DNA from: Sneathiella sp. HT1-7 | GTDB taxonomy: Bacteria > Pseudomonadota > Alphaproteobacteria > Sneathiellales > Sneathiellaceae | Reading direction: 5' to 3' | Assembly: GCF_020731145.1 (NCBI RefSeq) | Contig: NZ_JAJFZN010000001.1 | Span: forward strand, 682,001 to 746,000 | Length of the DNA stretch: 64,000 bases | In this document: in pieces, positions 37,119 to 45,348 of the stretch | How the letters are laid out: the number at the start of each line of letters is the position of its first letter | Position numbering within the stretch: the first letter of the stretch is position 1 | The notes under the pieces: generated by a model | Seen by the model: the letters and a program-made list of their open reading frames with translations, nothing else | What the model was told of the DNA's origin: nothing | The model's database searches: none | Translations under genes and position numbers: made by a program

Positions 37119-38315
37119 CTACTCACAGCCCGGCTCATCCTTTGCTATTTTATAAAGATGAGTTGCATAGGGGCCAAAATTATCCCGGAAAGATCTTGTG
37201 TCAGGAGAGAGTTCACGCGCCTCATCAAGCACTTCAATTCGATCAGTATTGAGGCCCTCCGGAAGACTGAACGACACTTCAGCAGGAAATTTACTGAGCG
37301 AGCCTGCAAAAATGTAGAGATGACAGTCATCCTGTTTCACCAGCGCAGAGACATGATTATAGGCATTTGAAACTGGCTTAACCGAGACGGCGTCCAGTAG
37401 ATTTTCGCTTTTCAAAACACCTGCCAGACTTTGCAGGCGTTGATTGATCGCCGTAATGGCATCCCGCAAGGCTAAATTATCCAGAAGAGACGCCTCGACA
37501 AATGTCGGAACAAACTCATGTACGAAATAAATGATCCCCTTCGCCCCGTGAATAATGCTGAGCCAGACGAGGCTTCGAACCTGGTCTCCTGTGAGCGTTA
37601 TCTCAGGATTTGAAACCCGGCTCGCCTCGATAACACTCCAGACAGGCTTTCTACCTCCCGACCAGCCAATCAGCCGATCGACGCCGCGGGCGACATAATC
37701 CAGACGTCCGCGGATCGCGGCATCCCGGTGCGAAACGGGGTAAATATCAAATGAAAGAATATCCGCCGCCCTTACATAGTCTTCATAGTCCTCCGGATGG
37801 TTGGTCCGTGTGCCGCGTCCATGCCATTGATCCCAAGCAACCCCCTGCCCAAGGTTTAGAAGAATTGGTCTTTTCGGATCGCGCGCCTTCATTTCCTGAT
37901 AATGCTGCAACAGGAAGTCGGGAGGAACCGGCGGACCAAGTCCGCCTCCGGTACGGGCCTGCGCATTGTCTGGCTCATCCGGCATCATCCATCCGGCAAT
38001 AATGTCGCGGTACTTTTCCTGCAGCGCGAGGTCATTCTGAGGCGTAAAAACGGGCATGTTCGCCGCCTGTAATTGCATCAGCTGCCGTTTTGTCGGACCA
38101 TCCCAAAGACCGGCGTAGAAATTTATCCCAATAGTTTTATAGCGTGCCGCATTTATCGGATCCTGTAGCCAGACCCCCACGGGAAATACGTCAGGCTGAT
38201 CCAGGAACCGGGCGGGCGAGAAGTCTTCTTGTTGCGCAAGGACTGAATGAAATGGAATGACAGCAAGGGAGGAAAGAAGAGCCGGTAACAATAAAAGACG
38301 AAGCCGCACCCTCAT
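37119..38315 (-). CDS. Secreted glycosidase-like (TIM-barrel) protein of unknown substrate
   Basis: A 398-residue protein. The first ~28 residues are a signal peptide (MRVRLRLLLLPALLSSLAV, cleavage near VLA/QQ). The body alternates strands and helices like a glycoside-hydrolase barrel and has acidic motifs near strand ends: IAGWMMPDEPDNAQ, DILSFDIYPVSH and PVWSVIEASRVSNPE. A C-terminal part (VSALVKQDDCHLYIFAG) looks like a small beta domain. The start at 38315 overlaps the phosphatase stop by four bases (ATGA); the longer frame to 38492 is antisense to the phosphatase gene. I cannot name the family. A periplasmic or outer-surface glycosidase role is inference. Confidence 0.6.
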   Translation of the reverse strand: MRVRLRLLLLPALLSSLAVIPFHSVLAQQEDFSPARFLDQPDVFPVGVWLQDPINAARYKTIGINFYAGLWDGPTKRQLMQLQAANMPVFTPQNDLALQEKYRDIIAGWMMPDEPDNAQARTGGGLGPPVPPDFLLQHYQEMKARDPKRPILLNLGQGVAWDQWHGRGTRTNHPEDYEDYVRAADILSFDIYPVSHRDAAIRGRLDYVARGVDRLIGWSGGRKPVWSVIEASRVSNPEITLTGDQVRSLVWLSIIHGAKGIIYFVHEFVPTFVEASLLDNLALRDAITAINQRLQSLAGVLKSENLLDAVSVKPVSNAYNHVSALVKQDDCHLYIFAGSLSKFPAEVSFSLPEGLNTDRIEVLDEARELSPDTRSFRDNFGPYATHLYKIAKDEPGCE

Positions 38316-39109
38316 AGGATTTCCTTGGATTCCCCTTCGAGAACAAGACAGGTCAGTATATTTGAATAAAAGGCCCCCGTATCGATTCCAATACGGTTTT
38401 CCTTGAACTCCGGCTCCGGAATGATGCTGTGCCCATGCACGATAACCTTGTCGAAAAGTCCCGTATGCTCCAAAAATTCGTCGCGGATCCACAGAAGATC
38501 ATGCTCTTTCTGATCATCGAGGGCTCGATCGGGCTCAATTCCGGCATGAACAAAAAGGTAATCGCCCATCATGTAGCTCGCTTCAAGTGAGCTTATGAAT
38601 TGCAAATGGGAATCAGGAAGGTTCTTTTTAAGCTTTTTTCCTGCCTCCCTGATCTTTTCTTCCGTCATTGCAGCAAGAGGCAGGTCAATGCCATAACTTC
38701 TAAGCGTTGCATCGCCCCCGTAATGGAGCCAGCGCTTGCCCCTCATCGGTCCTTGCAGAAAGGACGTCATCGCTGACTCATGATTTCCTTTCAGCGTAAT
38801 AACATTCATATCTGATTTTTTAAGCTCAATCAGCATATCGAGAACGCCGGAGCTATCGGGTCCACGATCCACATAGTCTCCGAGAAAAATAAGATGTGCC
38901 GCCATCTCTTTTCGCTGCGCCTGGTCTGCGGCGATCCGCTCCAGCAAGGAGGAGAGAAGATCCTTACGACCGTGAATATCGCCAATCACGTAGGCGCGAT
39001 GGCCGTCGGGCATCTTTGCCGCTCCAACTGAAACAAGCGACGACGGCTCGGTTTCGCACTCTTCCACCGATCGTCTGGAGATAAACTTGTTAAGCCTGGC
39101 TAAAGGCAT
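38312..39109 (-). CDS. Calcineurin-like Ser/Thr-type protein phosphatase (PrpA-like)
   Basis: A 265-residue cytoplasmic metallophosphoesterase. The metal-binding motifs are in order: GDIHG at 43-47, GDYVDRG at 77-83, GNHE at 108-111, then LFVHAGI and the C-terminal HGHS. WLHYGGDATLRSYGI and RIGIDTGA are typical of the PrpA/lambda phosphatase family. It is upstream of and coupled to the glycosidase-like gene by an ATGA overlap. Such phosphatases act on phosphoproteins or small phosphoesters; the target here is unknown. Confidence 0.9.
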   Translation of the reverse strand: MPLARLNKFISRRSVEECETEPSSLVSVGAAKMPDGHRAYVIGDIHGRKDLLSSLLERIAADQAQRKEMAAHLIFLGDYVDRGPDSSGVLDMLIELKKSDMNVITLKGNHESAMTSFLQGPMRGKRWLHYGGDATLRSYGIDLPLAAMTEEKIREAGKKLKKNLPDSHLQFISSLEASYMMGDYLFVHAGIEPDRALDDQKEHDLLWIRDEFLEHTGLFDKVIVHGHSIIPEPEFKENRIGIDTGAFYSNILTCLVLEGESKEIL

Positions 39110-39221
39110 TCAATTCCTCTTTCAGTTTTGCAGCGTCGAGAAATAAATTTCCCATCAATTTCCACCCCCCAAGGCTAGCGCCATCGACTAAGGAATTCCA
39201 CTTACAAGAACGTGAACAGCC

Positions 39222-39252
39222 AAAAAAAAGTGGCGGTCTTTCGACCACCACT
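39222..39252 (-). terminator. Rho-independent terminator of the small CTERM-like gene
   Basis: Read on the reverse strand: AGTGGTGGTC-GAAA-GACCGCCACT followed by eight T residues. The stem is 10 bp with one G-T wobble and a GNRA loop. It lies about 100 bases after the stop at 39350, so the 118-residue gene is its own unit and transcripts should not run into the phosphatase gene. Confidence 0.85.
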
Positions 39253-39349
39253 CTATATAGGTACTGATATGGTACTTTTGAAGCGCTGCCCGTGAAAGCC
39301 TTGCTTCATGTTAAAAATTTGCTTTTTAAAATTCCGTCTGTATTTAAAC

Positions 39350-39706
39350 TCACTGTTCCCAGTTCGAAATTGCCGCCTTACGGCGGCGGCCAAGCCAGAA
39401 AATTGCGCCCAACGCTCCGCCAAACAATAGTAGGGCTGGCGACAGGGGAACCAAATTCAAAAGCCCGTCACTTGCCGCATTCTCAACTATGCTACTTGTC
39501 GTCTGATCCTGAACAAGAGCGAAAGCCGCAGCCTGATGCGTGGAAGCCGCCGCCCCCGACTCGATAGGTCGGTTGACACTGGTGACGCCCGCAACAACCG
39601 TGTCGGCTGCATTTCCGTCAAGCGCAAGAGGCGCGCCGACGGCAACAGATACATATGCGAACAGCAGGGTCAGCATTGTCACTGTAATTTTACGAAAAAC
39701 CACCAT
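39350..39706 (-). CDS. Small exported protein with a PEP-CTERM-like C-terminal sorting tail (VPLSP)
   Basis: A 118-residue protein. The N-terminus is a signal peptide (KITVTMLTLLFAYVSVAVG, cleavage near residue 24). The middle (25-85) is small-residue-rich and low in complexity. The C-terminus has the three-part exosortase-type tail: VPLSP at 86-90, a hydrophobic helix at about 91-105 (ALLLFGGALGAIFWLG) and basic RRRK at 107-110. This resembles VPxxx-CTERM substrates. The XrtA-type exopolysaccharide genes lie 11-18 kb away, and the exosortase itself is not in the window. GGGAG precedes the ATG. It could also be just a membrane-anchored protein. Confidence 0.7.
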   Translation of the reverse strand: MVVFRKITVTMLTLLFAYVSVAVGAPLALDGNAADTVVAGVTSVNRPIESGAAASTHQAAAFALVQDQTTSSIVENAASDGLLNLVPLSPALLLFGGALGAIFWLGRRRKAAISNWEQ

Positions 39707-39723
39707 TTCACTCCCGGTTACGG

Positions 39724-39768
39724 TGCCGGTTCAATCTTCACCGGCAATTAGGATTACTTCCAATTGCC
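39724..39768 (-). promoter_or_regulatory. Two overlapping, mutually exclusive hairpins in the leader of the CTERM-like gene
   Basis: The 7-bp stem TGCCGGT/ACCGGCA (39724-39730 with 39740-39746) and the 7-bp stem GGCAATT/AATTGCC (39743-39749 with 39762-39768) share bases 39743-39746, so only one can form at a time. They lie 18-62 bases upstream of the start codon, in a leader of about 150 bases if the promoter below is right. The repeats are certain; a switching role is inference. Confidence 0.45.
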
Positions 39769-39865
39769 TACATGAATATGATGGCGCGCAAGATCGTGCA
39801 TCCCTCATATGGGGTATGGTTCTAAATAAATTTCAGCCAACACAAGAAATATGCCTTGCCGTAAA

Positions 39866-39889
39866 ATTATAATGACAAAAAATTTGTCA
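39866..39889 (-). promoter_or_regulatory. Possible promoter and palindromic operator for the CTERM-like gene
   Basis: On the reverse strand a perfect TATAAT (39866-39871) is immediately preceded by the palindrome TGACAAA-TTT-TTTGTCA (39873-39889). No good -35 is present, which fits an activator-dependent promoter. TATAAT can also be read on the forward strand one step over (39868-39873), so direction is not certain. Confidence 0.4.
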
Positions 39890-40538
39890 CATTTTCCCGC
39901 ATAACGCGGCAATGCGCCCTAGAATAAGACCCGTTTGATCCAATAGTGGTCGCCCCTATTTCGTTGGTTGAAACGTAAATAAAAATATGTTTGACGCCCT
40001 ACAATATATTCAAAAAAAAATATCAAGACGGAGGACAATAATTGGCCAAACTAAAAGGCAAGTTTGACTCATATTATTTGTAAAAATACTGTCTCAAAAA
40101 TGAAGATATCTTATTATTAACAAAAAATTTACCTATAACTACATTTTATTAAATAAAAAAATCGTTTTCTAAGAAAAAATACCAATATTAATAAAAGGTT
40201 TATAAACAAATTGCCACAAAATTCCCCCTCAAGTGCCATAATGTGGCCTTATTCATAGAGATACTGGCATCATCGTAGATTTTTTGAATGAATTCGACTT
40301 TGCAAGTTTGATGATACTTTCAAGAAGAAGAAAATTTTAAATATTTATGAACTTTTTGTTAATATTGAGCAAAATGCTCGAGTAAAGATTAAGAAATTAA
40401 TTTCATGTTAATAAATATACTGTCTATTGGACGCACTGTAAAAATGGCTGAAGTATTAAAGAGTTATAGTAAAAGTGCTGCTGATTTTCAGATTTAATTA
40501 ATTCCGGACTATTCTGGTAAAGAGCGAGCAAAAATAAA
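39890..40538. other. Long AT-rich intergenic region upstream of the large beta-helix gene
   Basis: About 650 bases, much more AT-rich than the flanking genes, with long A and T runs. No frame of useful length, tRNA or strong hairpin was found. The only short frame with a ribosome-binding-like GGAGGA is about 13 codons (from a TTG near 40042). It probably contains regulatory DNA for the 903-residue surface protein. AT-rich, curved DNA of this kind is often bound by H-NS-like proteins (inference). Confidence 0.4.
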
Positions 40539-43250
40539 ATGGCAAACACGACAATTACAGTCTCTAATAGCGCGCAACTCAGTGCAGCACTTAGTAGCGC
40601 CACCGGTGGCGAAACTATTGTTTTGAACAGCGGCTACTATGGCGACTTAAATATATACAATGCGAACTTCAGTTCAGAAGTGACGATCACTTCCGCCAAC
40701 CCCGATAATATGGCGGTTTTCGAGACGATCACTTTTAATAATTCTTCAAACCTTACGCTTGATGCGATTGAGGTGGATTTCAACCCCACGGTCAATACAT
40801 ACTCGCATGAAAGCGGCGTACTGATTTCAAATTCGTCAGATATCACGATCCGCAACTCTCACGTAGAGGGCGACGTCGCCACACAGGACGGTGTCGGCAG
40901 CGTTGCTGGATATCCTGTTGGCCGTGGTATCACAGCCGAATATTCCCAGAATATAACTTTTGAGAACAACGACATCTCATACTTCCAGAAGGGCATTATC
41001 CTTATCGAAGCTGAGAATATCGATATCCTCAACAACTCGATCGAGAACCTTCGCCTTTCCCATATTGCTGGCGCAGATGTTCATGATGTAAATATTGATG
41101 GTAACTATCTTGGTGCCGTAACGCCTTACAACTATGGCGGCACAGGCGACCATGGCGACTACATCCATTTCTGGATTAACACCGGGCAGTCGCAGAACAG
41201 CAGCGACATCTCCATCACCAACAACTTCTTCGCAGAGGCCGAAGGTGACCGGATGATGGGCGTCTATCTTGAAGATCACTGGGGTGAGAGCGCCTCTTTC
41301 GAAGATGTCGTTATTGACAACAACGTTTTCCACCTTGCCGACCATCAGTCCATACTGGTCGAAGGCGCCCAGGGTATCGACATTACCAACAACACCATGT
41401 TGCAGAGTAGCGGCGAGCCAAATGATGCGCCGGGCGTTGTCTTGTCATTGGGTGTTTCCGGTGCAGTAATCACGGACAATATCTTCTCTGCCCCGATCGC
41501 CGAACTTACCAGCGATATTCAGATTGTCTCGGAATCGAACAACATCATTGTTCAGAACACTAACCCGAACGGCAGCAACTATGTCGGCGATCTTTTCGTC
41601 AACGCGCTGTCCTATAACCCAAGTCTTGCCGACTTGCAGGAAGCATATAACCTGAACACAGGCGCAGACCTGACTGAAGCCGGTACTGGCACGTCTAGCG
41701 GTGGAAATAACAATACGCCGGAAGAGCCTGTTGACGAAACTCCGGATGAGCCTGTTGACGAGACTCCCGATGAGCCCGTTGATGAGACTCCGGAAGAGCC
41801 AGTTGATGAAACCCCGGAAGAACCTAGCACCCCAGTTCCGCCAACGGATGATAATACGGAACCGACAACACCTGTTGAAACGTCTGTACTCATCAACGCG
41901 GCAATGAACGGTTCTGCTGCGAATGCGGCCGACGCGAATAGCAACGATGACACGGTTTCAAACAGTGTCTCCTTCGAACAGGTTGGAAACCGGGCTGCGG
42001 CGAAACTGAATGATGGAGTTATTATCTATGACGCCAACGACAAGTTTATCAATAACGAAGCCTACACCCTGACCTTCGATTTCAAGAAGGAAGCCGGCGC
42101 GGAAGATGCATCGGGATATGCGATCTATTATTCCTCCAGCTTCGTTGTGAAAATCAATGCCGACTCGATTATGGCAGCAGTTGTAACGTCAAACGGCACG
42201 AGCTGGGTCACCATCGATGATGTCGACGTCAACAACACAGACTGGCATCAGATGACTTTGACCTTCTCCGGAGAGGCTGGCGAAGCAGTTTTCTACGTCG
42301 ATGGCGAAGAAGTCGCGATGGTCTCCGGGCTTGAAGGTGCGACCCAGACTGGGAGTGCCTGGCATGACTTCTATGTCGGTGGCGAATTCGGCGATTCATT
42401 CGACGGCCTAGTCGACAATGTAATGTTTGCCCAAGGCGCCATCACGGCGGATCAGGCGACAGAAGCATACGAGGCGATGCTGGACGGCACCGAAACGCCG
42501 GAAGAGCCCGTTGATGAAACTCCGGAAGAGCCCGTTGATGAGACGCCGGACGAGCCCGTTGACGAAACTCCGGAAGAGCCGGAAGAACCCGAAGAACCTG
42601 TCGACGATGGCACCGGTAACACGGATATTCCTTCTCTGGATGACGAGCTTGAAATTGCTGCTCTTGATGAGTCTGCCGCCAATATTGGTGACGGAATAAT
42701 TAATCTTGGAATGGACGATGAATATTTCGGGATGGATGATTTCACGGCAAGCATCACTTTCTCATTGGATGGACTTGATGACGGCCGCCAGAGACTGCTT
42801 TGGAACCATACCAACTATGGCGTTCAGATCGAAGACGACGACCTTGTTGTCTATTTCTCTGAGGATGGCGGTCAGTTAAAGGTCTATACCTTTGCGAATG
42901 CCATTACGGATACGGACTGGCATGACGTTCAGTTAGTGCTTGATGATGACGCGGACACCTTCTCGATATTCCTGGATGGTCAAGCCCTGCAGGTCGATAA
43001 CGCCGTTACTGGCAGCGTCGCAGATGCCTCATGGTGGAATGTAACCGTCGGCGGGACCGAGTTCCAGAACACGGATGAGTTCCAGGGCAAGATTGCCGAC
43101 TACTCGATTATCGACGAGGCTCTTTATATCGATGAGAGTCAGTCAGTTTACGAACGGACAGCCTATATTGACTCTCACGATGACCTAAACGGGTCAAGCC
43201 TCGACGTCATTGGCGTTGCCTTGACGGAAGATTCACTAGACTTTGCCTAA
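40539..43250 (+). CDS. Large beta-helix/LamG surface protein, probable type I secretion substrate
   Basis: A 903-residue acidic protein with no signal peptide (it starts MANTTITVSNSAQLSAAL). Residues about 1-385 form a right-handed parallel beta-helix with many Asn-rich turns (SSDITIRNSHVEG, ENIDILNNSIENL). A Pro/Glu/Asp linker with 8-residue repeats covers 395-426. A LamG/ConA-like domain follows at about 450-640 (DWHQMTLTFSG, AVFYVDGEEV). A second linker is at 655-687 and a second LamG-like domain at about 700-890. The C-terminus ends EDSLDFA, acidic then hydrophobic, like some type I secretion tails. No RTX nonapeptides were seen. It could be a polysaccharide lyase/epimerase or an adhesin. 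Confidence 0.75.
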   Translation: MANTTITVSNSAQLSAALSSATGGETIVLNSGYYGDLNIYNANFSSEVTITSANPDNMAVFETITFNNSSNLTLDAIEVDFNPTVNTYSHESGVLISNSSDITIRNSHVEGDVATQDGVGSVAGYPVGRGITAEYSQNITFENNDISYFQKGIILIEAENIDILNNSIENLRLSHIAGADVHDVNIDGNYLGAVTPYNYGGTGDHGDYIHFWINTGQSQNSSDISITNNFFAEAEGDRMMGVYLEDHWGESASFEDVVIDNNVFHLADHQSILVEGAQGIDITNNTMLQSSGEPNDAPGVVLSLGVSGAVITDNIFSAPIAELTSDIQIVSESNNIIVQNTNPNGSNYVGDLFVNALSYNPSLADLQEAYNLNTGADLTEAGTGTSSGGNNNTPEEPVDETPDEPVDETPDEPVDETPEEPVDETPEEPSTPVPPTDDNTEPTTPVETSVLINAAMNGSAANAADANSNDDTVSNSVSFEQVGNRAAAKLNDGVIIYDANDKFINNEAYTLTFDFKKEAGAEDASGYAIYYSSSFVVKINADSIMAAVVTSNGTSWVTIDDVDVNNTDWHQMTLTFSGEAGEAVFYVDGEEVAMVSGLEGATQTGSAWHDFYVGGEFGDSFDGLVDNVMFAQGAITADQATEAYEAMLDGTETPEEPVDETPEEPVDETPDEPVDETPEEPEEPEEPVDDGTGNTDIPSLDDELEIAALDESAANIGDGIINLGMDDEYFGMDDFTASITFSLDGLDDGRQRLLWNHTNYGVQIEDDDLVVYFSEDGGQLKVYTFANAITDTDWHDVQLVLDDDADTFSIFLDGQALQVDNAVTGSVADASWWNVTVGGTEFQNTDEFQGKIADYSIIDEALYIDESQSVYERTAYIDSHDDLNGSSLDVIGVALTEDSLDFA
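41721..41816 (+). repeat. Four tandem 24-bp units coding [ED]EPVDETP
   Basis: Units start at 41721, 41745, 41769 and 41793 and differ mainly in the first residue (Glu or Asp) and at third codon positions. They form the acidic linker between the beta-helix and the first LamG-like domain. Confidence 0.9.
42501..42599 (+). repeat. Second array: three 24-bp [ED]EPVDETP units plus an EEP run
   Basis: Units start at 42501, 42525 and 42549, followed by three EEP triplets. It is the same motif as the first array, now between the two LamG-like domains. This suggests that the linker plus LamG module was duplicated. Confidence 0.9.
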
Positions 43251-43280
43251 GGCTTTAGCAAAATAGGCCAAGACACAAGA

Positions 43281-43327
43281 AACGGCCCGGCGAACATCAA
43301 ATTTGAAGGTTCGCCGGGCCGTTTTTC
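43281..43327. terminator. Strong bidirectional rho-independent terminator
   Basis: AACGGCCCGGCGAAC (43281-43295) pairs perfectly with GTTCGCCGGGCCGTT (43309-43323) over 15 bp, with a 13-base loop. A T-rich tail follows on the forward strand and a shorter T run on the reverse. It separates the beta-helix gene from the convergent glycosyltransferase operon. Confidence 0.92.
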
Positions 43328-43339
43328 TTTGAGCCACTG

Positions 43340-44317
43340 CTATTTAATAATGCTACCGCGCCAGTCACCCTGCTTTTGTGATTGCTTCCGAAAGGAAATA
43401 CCCAGCGCAATAAAAATCAGCAGAACAATGGTTTTCAGGCTGGGACAATCCAAGAATTCCCGCATGAGGATTTTTATCGCCTGGCCGCGCCGTCCAGACC
43501 ACGCTAGAATCTTAGCGCAATATCTGATTGATCCATGCTGATTATCGACCAGCAACTTTCGACCTGCGGCAGATGCCGATGCTGCCGCAGGTGTTTTCAG
43601 GACAGCCTTCAGGCTATCCACCCTGCTCTCCCACAATGCCAGCTGATCCTGTGACATGCTGTTTGCCCTGAGACGCCATATGCCGCAGGGATTCTCGATG
43701 GTGATGAGATCGAATTGAAGAAACAATTCAAGAAGATAATTGAAATCCACGGTCAGCTTGATTGTTGGGTCAAAGACGAGACCATCTTTCAGAATCTGCT
43801 CAATTGCCCGACGCCTGACCAAGCCGAAATTAATCAACGGCGACGTGGAATCATACAAATATGCAGGTAATATTTCTTCGGGTTTGTAGAAATGGATATC
43901 CGGTATCGTAGGAATGCTGCGGTCTTTAATCCTAGCAAACTGGTTGTCATGGGCACTGTGAAAAGCTCCAAAACAAAGCTCCACATCCGGTCTGTCGCTT
44001 AAAATGCGGACGGCCGTCTCGATAAACTGGGGGAAAAAAATATCATCCGCGTCAAGAAACGCAATCAGGCTTCCCGTTGATGCCTGATACCCCGTATTGC
44101 GAGCGCCGCCGACACCTTTATTGAACTCATGACGAATATATTTTACCCGTTCTATCCGGTCTCCAAGCGCGGCGACAACATCCTCAGGTCCGCAGTCATC
44201 AACAACAATGATTTCGTCCGGGACGCGCGTCTGATTTAATACGGAATCGACCGTCTCTGCAATGGTGGCGGAGGAGTTATATGCCGGGATGATGACGGAT
44301 ACTGTTTCTGAAGTCAT
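43340..44317 (-). CDS. Family 2 glycosyltransferase
   Basis: A 325-residue GT-A-fold enzyme. The N-terminal nucleotide-sugar domain shows VSVIIPAYNSSATIAETVDS, EIIVVDDCGPEDV, GVGGARNTGYQ and the DXD-type LIAFLDADDIFFPQF. A C-terminal hydrophobic segment (TIVLLIFIALGIS) may anchor it to the membrane. It is the last gene of the leftward type I secretion/glycosyltransferase operon and a close paralogue of the gene just upstream, including the C-terminal region. Donor and acceptor are unknown. Confidence 0.9.
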   Translation of the reverse strand: MTSETVSVIIPAYNSSATIAETVDSVLNQTRVPDEIIVVDDCGPEDVVAALGDRIERVKYIRHEFNKGVGGARNTGYQASTGSLIAFLDADDIFFPQFIETAVRILSDRPDVELCFGAFHSAHDNQFARIKDRSIPTIPDIHFYKPEEILPAYLYDSTSPLINFGLVRRRAIEQILKDGLVFDPTIKLTVDFNYLLELFLQFDLITIENPCGIWRLRANSMSQDQLALWESRVDSLKAVLKTPAAASASAAGRKLLVDNQHGSIRYCAKILAWSGRRGQAIKILMREFLDCPSLKTIVLLIFIALGISFRKQSQKQGDWRGSIIK

Positions 44318-44326
44318 TCACTAGCT

Positions 44327-45286
44327 CTAATATTTCATGCCGCCATATTCAATCTTCTTTTTTTGCAGCCCGAAGAAAACGAGAAACAAAAGAACCAATG
44401 TCTTGATCTGCGGCGATCGTTTGAACTCATTGAACAAATGTTCTGTTGCTTGTTTTCGCGCCCCGCTATTGGCGAGAACCCTCGCATACAGCCGGGCCGC
44501 CGATCCTCTCATTTTCTTTAATAGACTTATATGAAAGGCGGATAGCGAAAGTTCATCAGATATATCAATCAATGAATCAAGCGCAATTGCGCGGGAGGAC
44601 CAAATTTTTGCCTGATCGCGCGAAATACTATTGGGACGCAGGAAATAAACGCCCATCGGATTTTGGATATAAAGAGCATCAAATTTGGCAAGAACACGGA
44701 CGAACATCTGAAAATCTTCATTGCTCACAAGAGACGTTGAAAACAGGTCACTGTTTCGGCTTATCTGGTCAAGGGCGGATTTTCGAAAAATACTGAAGGA
44801 TGGAATGAAAGCACCGGTGTGATCCAGATAAAAGGTCAGTCCCTCTCCCTTGGAAAGTGATTTTATTTCCGGTTCTTGTTCCTTATGTTCATATAAGATT
44901 GGTTCAGCATTGCCATCAAAACACTTATAGAAACTGCCAAAAGCCGCCGCTGCACTCGGGTTCTCTTCCAGCGCCCTCACTGTCACTTTCATGTACTCAG
45001 GGCAAAGGATATCGTCTGCATCCAGGAAATAGACAAATTCTCCTGTGGCCTCGGCAAAACCGGTGTTTCGGGCATGGTGAACGCCCTTATTTGTATCATG
45101 TCGGATAACCCGAACATCTGGATAGCGGTTCCCAAGGATCTCGCTGACCGGTGTCGTGCTATGATCATCGACAACAATAATCTCGTCCGGAGGGAGTTGT
45201 TGGTTGATCAGGGAATCGAGCGTAACGCATATAGTCGCGTCACTATTGTACGCCGGCATAATGACGGAAATTCGGTTATTCGACAT
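44327..45286 (-). CDS. Family 2 glycosyltransferase (tandem paralogue)
   Basis: A 319-residue GT-A enzyme with the same plan as its downstream neighbour: ISVIMPAYNSDATICVTLDS, DEIIVVDDHSTTPV, GVHHARNTGFAEA and FVYFLDADDILCPEY. Both end in a Lys-Thr-(Ile/Leu)-Val-Leu-Leu hydrophobic tail. It is nine bases from the next gene, so the two are probably cotranscribed. The pair most likely arose by tandem duplication. Confidence 0.9.
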   Translation of the reverse strand: MSNNRISVIMPAYNSDATICVTLDSLINQQLPPDEIIVVDDHSTTPVSEILGNRYPDVRVIRHDTNKGVHHARNTGFAEATGEFVYFLDADDILCPEYMKVTVRALEENPSAAAAFGSFYKCFDGNAEPILYEHKEQEPEIKSLSKGEGLTFYLDHTGAFIPSFSIFRKSALDQISRNSDLFSTSLVSNEDFQMFVRVLAKFDALYIQNPMGVYFLRPNSISRDQAKIWSSRAIALDSLIDISDELSLSAFHISLLKKMRGSAARLYARVLANSGARKQATEHLFNEFKRSPQIKTLVLLFLVFFGLQKKKIEYGGMKY

Positions 45287-45348
45287 ACACTAATTGTCCA
45301 ATACACTAGTTCTCGAAACAGCAAGTTCAGTGATCCCCAACATGCCAG

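Noticed and set aside
37090-37125. RNase P RNA-like GGGGAAAGTCCG
   Set aside because: Only this short piece matches; no matching partner stems or second conserved block within 400 bases, and it runs into a coding region.
40030-40085. 13-codon frame after GGAGGA in the AT-rich region
   Set aside because: Too short, TTG start and no similarity; not enough to call a gene.
40200-40260. Sigma-54 (-24/-12) promoter for the surface locus
   Set aside because: A TGGCAC is present on the reverse strand but no TTGC at the correct spacing; no good match found upstream of the other polysaccharide genes either.
41612-41953. Reverse frame of Ser/Gly repeats (GVSSTGSS) as a gene
   Set aside because: It is only the complement of the EPVDETP repeat; no ribosome-binding site or signal.
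40539-43250. RTX calcium-binding repeats in the large surface protein
   Set aside because: The Asp/Gly-rich stretches do not follow the GGxGxDxLx nonapeptide; the repeats are Pro/Glu linkers.
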